64,000 nt of DNA. Origin: CAIXSC01 sp046349935. Lineage in GTDB: Bacteria; Planctomycetota; Planctomycetia; Pirellulales; Pirellulaceae. The notes below the pieces were generated by a model that did no database searches, had not been told where the DNA came from, and saw nothing but the letters and a program-made list of their open reading frames with translations. Shown piece by piece: positions 58,695 through 64,000 of this stretch; position 1 is the first letter of the stretch, and each line of letters opens with the position of its first letter. The DNA is taken from assembly GCA_046349935.1 (NCBI GenBank), contig JAXMBK010000003.1, forward strand, positions 868,001-932,000, written 5' to 3'. A program made the position numbers and the translations under genes.

Positions 58695-59021
58695 TTAGAA
58701 CAGCGACTTGCCGCGTTGGATTTCCCAGTTGTACGCCCGCAGTTCGGTGACCAGCATGGCGGCGGCGATCAGGATGAACACCAACGACAGGATGAGCATC
58801 AACGTGTAGACGGTGAACGGCGGTTTGGGCGGTTTCGGCTTTGCAGGTTTCGGATCAGCCGGTTTAGCAGCCGTGTCAACCGGCGCGGCCGTGTTGACGA
58901 CCGCCGCATCGGCGCCTTGAGCATCCGCGACGGGCACGATGAATCCGCCGCCCGCCGGCGATCCCTGCGGATCGGCGACCGGGTCGAATTGCGAAAAATC
59001 AGGTGTGTTTCCCGAAGCCAT
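58695..59021 (-). CDS. Small single-pass membrane protein of unknown function
   Basis: 108 aa. The N-terminal 65 residues are disordered and rich in Ala, Asp, Pro and Gly, ending in a Lys/Pro run (KPADPKPAKPKPPKPPF). One transmembrane helix follows (YTLMLILSLVFILIAAAML), then a short tail (TELRAYNWEIQRGKSLF). Orientation is probably N-in. Codon usage is consistent and the C-terminus is similar to small planctomycete membrane proteins often annotated as hypothetical. It lies between the haem/toroid operon and the phosphatase-ADPRH fusion gene, all on the minus strand. Confidence 0.75.
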   Translation of the reverse strand: MASGNTPDFSQFDPVADPQGSPAGGGFIVPVADAQGADAAVVNTAAPVDTAAKPADPKPAKPKPPKPPFTVYTLMLILSLVFILIAAAMLVTELRAYNWEIQRGKSLF

Positions 59022-59181
59022 AGGATGCCCCGTCTATTCTGAGCTTTGCGGGACGAACGGCCTGTGCCGGTCGCGCCTGCCCCGTTGCCAATGGATTCTG
59101 ATTCCCAAGTGGGCGAGCGTCAAGCAAAAGCGGCCCGTCCGAGCCCGTCGCGCCGCGACTCACCCCTATAACCGCTACCAC

Positions 59182-61080
59182 TTAGCCGCCGCGCTCGGCG
59201 CGCTCTTTCCCTAACCACACCAGTAATTCGGCAATTTCCAGGCAATCCACCGGCCAGAACCCGACGGGGCGCGGCCTCCGCACATTGGGCATATTCGGAA
59301 GCGGGCGGCAGGTAAGGAGTCGGTCGAGCCATTGGTGCGGTACGGCGTCCATTCCTTTGGCCGCCCCGACCAATGCACCGACGATCGCACCGTTCGTGTC
59401 GGTGTCGCCGCCTAACAGGATCGTCTCGGCCAACGCCTGCTCCAGCGACGACGCATGCCGCAAGTGATGAAACGCGATCTGCAGAGCTCGCAGCACCCAC
59501 CCCATGCCGTCATGCGAGTAGCTGGGGACCGACTTCTCCGCTCGCTCGACCGCCGCCAACACGTCAGTATGCAATCCGACCGTTCGCCCCCACCCCAAAG
59601 CGTGGTCGTACACCGCTCGCCCTTCGGCGCCTGTCCGCAACGCATACGCGAGTGCGACGCAATAGACGGCGTTAGCGTCCTGGCAAACGGGATGCGCATG
59701 CGTCAGTCGCGCGTCTTGCCGGGCGAGCTCCGCCAGTTCGGATTCAGGGAGTCCATGTCCGTAAAGCGCCAACGGCGATACACGCATCAGCGCCCCGTTC
59801 GCCTGACTGGCGGACTTGGCGGCCGACTTCGCCAGCGTGGCGGCGAGCGGCGCGCGTTGATCGAGCAATCCCCTACCAGGGCTCAGAGCGGCCCGAGTTG
59901 TATTCCCCACGTCGAACGGCGACGACGCCAGCCACCAGACATACGACCGCGCCGCCGCTTCCACGTCGTACTTTCCCGATTGAATGATCGAGCGCGCCAG
60001 CATTAACGCCAGCTCCGAGTCGTCGGTGGGCTGACCCGCCAGAATGTCCCAGTAGCCGCCGTCCTGCAGTACACGCGGCCCTTGCGGGTACTGGCGGCGC
60101 ACTTGGTCCGGCGTTTGGAACTCGACCAGCGCCCCCAAATTGTCGCCCGCCAACTGTCCGACAAGCGCAGCCTGAGCTCGATCGAGCAACCCTGCATCGG
60201 TCACAATGCGACGCGGGTCAGCGACGATCAGCGGATACGGAGTCGGCGTCGCGGGCGCCGGTCGCAGCACCGCGCCGACGTCGCGCTGAGCAAGTTCACG
60301 AACGATCTCCGGCACGCCGCCCCAGCAGTTCCCCACGCGACTCGCCCCGCGCTGCTCATACATCACCTCGCGCCCTGCCTCATTCACCAACAGCTGTCCA
60401 GCGCCGGCCAGCAGAGCATGACCGCCTGCGACATCCCAACCGTACGGCGAGTTCAAACTCAACCCTGCCACTCCGTCGCCAGCCGCCGCTAACGCCAGTC
60501 GATACGCGATGCTGGGCAGAGCGCGAAAGCGTCCCGGCGCACAGTATTCCGCGTTCGCCGCCGATCGATTGTCCGCCGCATGACTCACGAACACCGTCGC
60601 TCCCTCCCACGCCGACGACGAGCGCGAGGGCGTCTGCACAGCCTGTCCGTTTCGCTCGAGCGTTCCTCCTTCGGCCCAAGCGAATAGATCTCCCCTGCCC
60701 GCTCGAGCTCCATACGCGAAAACCACGCCCAAGACGGGACGACCGCGCCGCAACAACCCAAGCGACACCGCCGCACCGCGACACCCGCGCTGAAACGCAC
60801 TGGTCCCATCATTCGGATCGATCTGCCACAGGTGGCCGTCCGAGTCGCTTGGCGAGCGATCCAGCGAGCGCAGCTCCTCCCCGCACTGCCCGTGCATCGG
60901 AAACGCCGCGTTCAGACGCTCGCGGATGATCGTCTCCGCCTCCTCGTCAGCCGGACACTTCCCCTTTGGGCCCCGCGGTCCGCCGCTGCGATGGAATTCG
61001 GCTAGCAACAACGCCCCGGCCGCTCGAGCCGCCTCGATCGCGGTCGTCAACTCTTTCTCGTATCGCTCACTGCCCGGCAT
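59182..61080 (-). CDS. Fusion of inositol-monophosphatase family domain and ADP-ribosylglycohydrolase
   Basis: 632 aa, no signal peptide. The N-terminal half (about 1-265) is an IMPase-family phosphatase: GEEL near 67-70, WQIDPNDGTSAF near 85-96 (the metal-binding DPxDGT), and GWDVAGGHALL near 214-224 (the WDxAAG motif). The C-terminal half (about 300-632) is a DraG-type ADP-ribosylglycohydrolase: AGDNLGALVEF near 311-321, PTDDSELALMLA near 351-362, and GGDTDTNGAIVGALVGA near the end. The acidic Mg-binding residues of both are present, so both activities are plausible. IMPase relatives include 3'(2'),5'-bisphosphate nucleotidases. Start: ATG (MPGSERYEKE), with AAGGAAGG upstream. Confidence 0.93.
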   Translation of the reverse strand: MPGSERYEKELTTAIEAARAAGALLLAEFHRSGGPRGPKGKCPADEEAETIIRERLNAAFPMHGQCGEELRSLDRSPSDSDGHLWQIDPNDGTSAFQRGCRGAAVSLGLLRRGRPVLGVVFAYGARAGRGDLFAWAEGGTLERNGQAVQTPSRSSSAWEGATVFVSHAADNRSAANAEYCAPGRFRALPSIAYRLALAAAGDGVAGLSLNSPYGWDVAGGHALLAGAGQLLVNEAGREVMYEQRGASRVGNCWGGVPEIVRELAQRDVGAVLRPAPATPTPYPLIVADPRRIVTDAGLLDRAQAALVGQLAGDNLGALVEFQTPDQVRRQYPQGPRVLQDGGYWDILAGQPTDDSELALMLARSIIQSGKYDVEAAARSYVWWLASSPFDVGNTTRAALSPGRGLLDQRAPLAATLAKSAAKSASQANGALMRVSPLALYGHGLPESELAELARQDARLTHAHPVCQDANAVYCVALAYALRTGAEGRAVYDHALGWGRTVGLHTDVLAAVERAEKSVPSYSHDGMGWVLRALQIAFHHLRHASSLEQALAETILLGGDTDTNGAIVGALVGAAKGMDAVPHQWLDRLLTCRPLPNMPNVRRPRPVGFWPVDCLEIAELLVWLGKERAERGG

Positions 61081-61204
61081 CTTCTGACTCTGCCTTCCTT
61101 CATTACACTGACTCAACAACAAATCGACTCGCTCGCTTCCCTCGTCCTCAACTTACCTTCGATCGGTTCACGCGTCGTCCCTCAATCTCCTTAGGATTTC
61201 ACTC

Positions 61205-62188
61205 ATGAGACAATTCACCTCCTTTCCTTCGACGATCCTGCTCCGAGCGGCGATCGCCGTTGCACTGGCCGCAGCGTGCCTCGGCGTCGAGGTCGCTCGC
61301 GCCCAGGGGCGGTCGGTCATCCTCCAAGGCAACGGGCAACTCGCGATCCTCGACGCGACGGGGCAGATCGAGTGGCAGATGGCGTGGGGCGGCATCCACG
61401 ACGTGCATGTCCTTCCCAACGGCAACATCATGGTGCAGCAAGGCGCGGCGAAGGTCGTCGAAATCGATCGGCAAACAAAGAAAGTCGTCTGGACGTACGA
61501 CAGCGCGACGCAGAACGGCAATCAAGGGAAGCGCGTCGAGGTGCATGCGTTTCAACCGCTAGGCGAAGGCCGCGTACTGGTCGCCGAATCGGGCCCCGCG
61601 CGACTGATTGAAGTCGATCGCGACGGCAAGCTGTTGAAGACGGTGCCGCTGACAGTCCGTAAACCAGACGCTCACCACGACACGCGTTTGGTCCGCAAGC
61701 TCGACAACGGCCGTTACCTGGTCTGTCACGAAAACGACGGCGTGGTGCGCGAGTACGACGACGCAGGCCAGGTGACTTGGGAGTACGAGATTCCGTTGTT
61801 CGACAAACCGCGTACCGGCGGACACGGCCCCGAGGCGTGGGGGAATCAGACTTTCGCCGCCGTGCGCTTGAAGAATGGCAACACGCTGATCACGACCGGC
61901 AATGGTCACGGCGTGATCGAGGTGACGCCCGAGAAGCAGGTCGTCTGGCAGCTCCAGCAACGCGACTTGCCGAACATTGTGCTGGCGTGGGTCACGACGA
62001 TCGAGGTGCTTCCCAACGGCCACTACGTCGTCGGCAACTGCCACGCCGGCCCCGGCCAACCGCTGTTGGTCGAGCTTGACCCGCAATCCAAAAAAGTCGT
62101 CTGGCGACTCGATCAATTCGACTGCTGGGGCAATTCGGTTTCCAACTCGCAAGTGCTCGGCGATTGCCGAGGCGCGACGCTGCGGTAG
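61205..62188 (+). CDS. Secreted beta-propeller (PQQ-like) protein
   Basis: 327 aa with a signal peptide (AAIAVALAAACLGVEVARAQ). Repeating strands of the type 'G..V.VL.NGN.L....' (DVHVLPNGNIMVQQG, LVRKLDNGRYLVCHEND, AVRLKNGNTLITTGNG, IEVLPNGHYVVGN) with W-rich 'KKVVW.Y/L' partners (RQTKKVVWTY, EKQVVWQL, SKKVVWRL) indicate a six- or seven-bladed propeller. This type is common in planctomycetes and no enzyme activity is implied. A 25-bp overlap with a doubtful short frame occurs at the 3' end. Divergent from the fusion gene; the 124-bp gap should hold both promoters. Confidence 0.85.
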   Translation: MRQFTSFPSTILLRAAIAVALAAACLGVEVARAQGRSVILQGNGQLAILDATGQIEWQMAWGGIHDVHVLPNGNIMVQQGAAKVVEIDRQTKKVVWTYDSATQNGNQGKRVEVHAFQPLGEGRVLVAESGPARLIEVDRDGKLLKTVPLTVRKPDAHHDTRLVRKLDNGRYLVCHENDGVVREYDDAGQVTWEYEIPLFDKPRTGGHGPEAWGNQTFAAVRLKNGNTLITTGNGHGVIEVTPEKQVVWQLQQRDLPNIVLAWVTTIEVLPNGHYVVGNCHAGPGQPLLVELDPQSKKVVWRLDQFDCWGNSVSNSQVLGDCRGATLR

Positions 62189-62421
62189 AAGTCTCCAACG
62201 GCAGCTGGCGAGCCTATGACCGAAATGGCGTCATCCTGCGGCTTGAGACTATTTCAGGATTTTGGAAGGACGAAGTCCAAATCCACGAAACGGCAAAACG
62301 CGACGCGGCGACCTTAGCGAGCGAACTCCGCCGTTATCTGGCGGCAGCTGCCGCGGCACGCGGTTCCAAGATGGACGCGGCCATCGTCGACGTCCTAGCA
62401 GAACTCACAGCCAACCCGTAG
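62164..62421 (+). pseudogene. Possible small or remnant coding frame (85 codons)
   Basis: Open frame overlapping the end of the beta-propeller gene. It starts with TTG only, has no ATG or convincing ribosome site, and encodes a plausible helical segment (DAATLASELRRYLAAAAAAR). The translated text is compositionally protein-like (SWRAYDRNGVILRLETISGFW) but matches no family I know. It could be a short gene using TTG, or the decayed 3' end of a longer one. Its TAG stop belongs to a dispersed GTAGGACAGGC repeat. Confidence 0.3.
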
Positions 62422-62441
62422 GACAGGCTTCCAGCCTGTCT
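62417..62441 (+). repeat. ACAGGCTTCCAGCCTGT palindromic repeat
   Basis: cgtaggacaggcttccagcc followed by tgtct. In this plus-strand orientation the TAG ends the doubtful 85-codon frame. A further hairpin (cccctctccccaagcttcgc followed by ttggggagagggg) follows 30 bp later. Confidence 0.85.
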
Positions 62442-62524
62442 CCTCACTCCGCCTGTCTCCCCTCACCCCCGGCCCCTCTCCCCAAGCTTCGCTTGGGGAG
62501 AGGGGAGCCAAGCGCGCGGAGGGC

Positions 62525-63334
62525 TCACCGCGCATGCTCCACCACGAAATCAACTAGCTCCTGGCAGCGAAAGAATCCCTCCCAGAAGTTGTGACCTTGG
62601 CCCTTGGCGACGACGAGCTTCACGGCGTCCCCGGCGCCGGCGGCGGCGTACTGCGAGGCGAAGGAGGCCGAATTGGGGTCGAGCGGCACGACGACGTCCT
62701 GGTCGCCGTGGATGAAGAAGGCGGGGACGCGCGCTTTGACGAGCGGTCCGAGTCGCTCGATGGGATTGAACTCGCGCTGCCGTCGCTCGAGTTCTTCAGT
62801 CGTCATTCCGTAAGCGGGCGCGGCTTTCGCGATGCCGGGGTAGGTGCGAAAGTCGAGCACCGGGTAGATGCCGGCGATGCCCGCGACCTTGTCGACGTTC
62901 TCAATCGCCCAACTGGTCGCCCACAAGCCGCCGCGGCTGCGTCCCAAGAGGACCGGCTTCTTCGCGAAGCCGCGCTTCTCCACCAGTTCCTGATACAGGG
63001 CCGTGAACCATTCGCGTCCCTGCGGGCTCCCGTACGCTTCCCCCACATCGATTCCCGCGACCGCAATCCCTGCCGCCGTGAATCGCTCGTGCATCCACTT
63101 CTCGTGTACATCCGGATAAGGCGGCAACGTCGGTGCGTAGAGCACCCACGGTTGACCCTCGCGCAGCTTGCCGCCAGCCGGGTGCAAGATGAACGCCGGT
63201 CGGCCCGCGACGAGAAACGACTCGCCGGGCAGGATCAGCTGCTTGACCGGCTCGTCGGCGCGGGCATTCCGCGACGTCAGACCGAAGAGAAAGAGAGACA
63301 GGAGGCAAGTGACGAGGAGAGCCGTTCGTTTCAT
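62525..63334 (-). CDS. Secreted alpha/beta hydrolase
   Basis: 269 aa with a signal peptide (ALLVTCLLSLFLFGLTSRNARA). Nucleophile elbow GRSRGG (Ser near 133), acid in HGDQDVVVPL, and His in KGQGHNFWEG complete the triad. Text such as LYAPTLPPYPDVHEKWMHERF and GIAVAGIDVGEAYGSPQG fits planctomycete secreted esterase-like proteins. Substrate unknown. It ends close to the hairpin repeat cluster and is divergent from the nitrilase-family gene. Confidence 0.85.
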   Translation of the reverse strand: MKRTALLVTCLLSLFLFGLTSRNARADEPVKQLILPGESFLVAGRPAFILHPAGGKLREGQPWVLYAPTLPPYPDVHEKWMHERFTAAGIAVAGIDVGEAYGSPQGREWFTALYQELVEKRGFAKKPVLLGRSRGGLWATSWAIENVDKVAGIAGIYPVLDFRTYPGIAKAAPAYGMTTEELERRQREFNPIERLGPLVKARVPAFFIHGDQDVVVPLDPNSASFASQYAAAGAGDAVKLVVAKGQGHNFWEGFFRCQELVDFVVEHAR

Positions 63335-63425
63335 GGTGGACCGTCGGAAAGGGATGAACTCGAATTCGCAGAGCGAATAAGAAAATGCGGGGACGGGCAG
63401 TTAGCCTGTGCGGAGGTTCCTGATT

Positions 63426-63450
63426 TAACAGGCTGGAAGCCTGTTCTACG
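63426..63450 (-). repeat. ACAGGCTGGAAGCCTGT palindromic repeat
   Basis: taacaggctggaagcctgtt followed by ctacg, in the divergent promoter region between the hydrolase and nitrilase-family genes. Not at a gene end here. Confidence 0.88.
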
Positions 63451-63515
63451 GGTTGATTTAATGGCTGGCGATGGGGCTGCTGCAATCCAAGAGAAGTTCC
63501 GCTGTGAGTCGCCGT

Positions 63516-64000
63516 ATGAAACCGTTGGTCGTCGCCACTTGTCAATTCTCGGTCGAGGCTCAAATTGCCCGCAATCGCCGGGCGATCCTGCGGCAGATCG
63601 ACGAGGCGGCACGGCGGCAAGCCGACGTCGTCCATTTCTCGGAATGCGCCCTCTCTGGTTACGCCGGCGTCGACATCCCCGACATCTCGGCACTCGATTG
63701 GGAACAACTGCGCACTGCGACTCGCGATATCCAGACCGCCGCTCGCAAACACCGCCTCTGGGTCCTGCTTGGTTCCACTCACTATCTGGCCGACGACGTC
63801 AAGCCGCACAATTGCGTCTACGTCATCGACTCCAGGGGAGACATCGTCGACCGATACGACAAGCGATTCTGCACCGGCGTCTGCGGGACCAAGACAACGC
63901 TCGACCTGGTCCACTACACGCCAGGCGATCGCTTCGTCGCCTTCAAGCTGAAGGGCTACACCGCCGGCGTCGCCATTTGCTACGACTATCGCTTCCCCGA
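63516..64000 (+). CDS. Carbon-nitrogen hydrolase (nitrilase superfamily), 3' end beyond window
   Basis: The first ~161 residues are present; the frame is still open at the window edge. MKPLVVATCQFSVEA is the usual start. The Glu-Lys-Cys triad is complete: Glu in VHFSECALSGYAG, Lys in DRYDKRFCTG, Cys in VAICYDYRFP. Such enzymes hydrolyse amides or nitriles (omega-amidase, beta-ureidopropionase and others); the subgroup cannot be set without the C-terminus. An in-frame GTG lies four codons upstream of the chosen ATG. Confidence 0.92.
   Translation, partial: MKPLVVATCQFSVEAQIARNRRAILRQIDEAARRQADVVHFSECALSGYAGVDIPDISALDWEQLRTATRDIQTAARKHRLWVLLGSTHYLADDVKPHNCVYVIDSRGDIVDRYDKRFCTGVCGTKTTLDLVHYTPGDRFVAFKLKGYTAGVAICYDYRFP

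Overview
This window comes from a GC-rich planctomycete chromosome, most likely order Pirellulales. That is inferred from families concentrated in this group: DUF1549/DUF1553 (PSD1) and DUF1501 pairs, a DUF1559 prepilin-like protein, Ser/Thr kinases beside an ECF sigma factor, an SHD1 protein, Tat-exported TIM-barrel and Gfo/Idh/MocA proteins, and secreted proteins with c-type haem motifs. I see no rRNA, CRISPR array, transposase or prophage. One tRNA gene, tRNA-Lys(CUU), is present.

Layout. 0-5 kb: 3' end of a PSD1 cytochrome gene coupled to DUF1501, then a photolyase-like protein and a TerB-like protein on the minus strand. 5-6.3 kb: a gene-free, repeat-rich stretch. 6.3-10.2 kb: a 1313-aa membrane kinase with a C-terminal beta-propeller region. 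10.5-15.5 kb: tRNA-Lys, secreted hydrolases, an LRR/PDZ protein and a TIM-barrel protein. 15.8-20.3 kb: a translationally coupled trio of ECF sigma factor, zinc-finger kinase and secretin_N protein. 20.3-23.7 kb: housekeeping rpsB-tsf-(terminator)-pyrH-frr on the minus strand. 24-31.4 kb: a double-thioredoxin lipoprotein, an orphan protein, a SufE-SufS fusion and a sialidase-like protein. 31.9-36.3 kb: an orphan ABC ATPase, an EEP-family protein, a 2-hydroxyacid dehydrogenase and a MATE transporter. 36.4-40.7 kb: a tight four-gene operon (2-hydroxyacid dehydrogenase, HGSNAT-like acyltransferase, SDR, membrane protein). 40.7-47.5 kb: an ankyrin protein, an M81 peptidase, DUF1559, and the rsmG-acyltransferase-cdsA cluster. 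47.6-53.1 kb: a Gfo/Idh/MocA protein and a BlaI/M56/SHD1 operon with a clear promoter and operator. 53.2-58.6 kb: a minus-strand operon of DUF1501, a di-haem beta-propeller protein, an SDR and a haem-bearing toroid protein. 58.7-64 kb: a small membrane protein, an inositol-phosphatase/ADP-ribosylglycohydrolase fusion, a beta-propeller protein, an alpha/beta hydrolase and the start of a nitrilase-family gene.

The most interesting items are (1) the sigma/zinc-finger kinase/secretin_N module with 20-bp direct repeats upstream, (2) the phosphatase-ADP-ribosylglycohydrolase fusion, (3) short dispersed palindromic repeats whose conserved GTAG supplies the stop codon of neighbouring genes, (4) the BlaI-M56-SHD1 operon with a near-canonical promoter overlapped by a dyad operator, and (5) a photolyase homologue lacking two of the four expected Fe-S cysteines. 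Function calls rest on motif recognition by eye; no database search was run.
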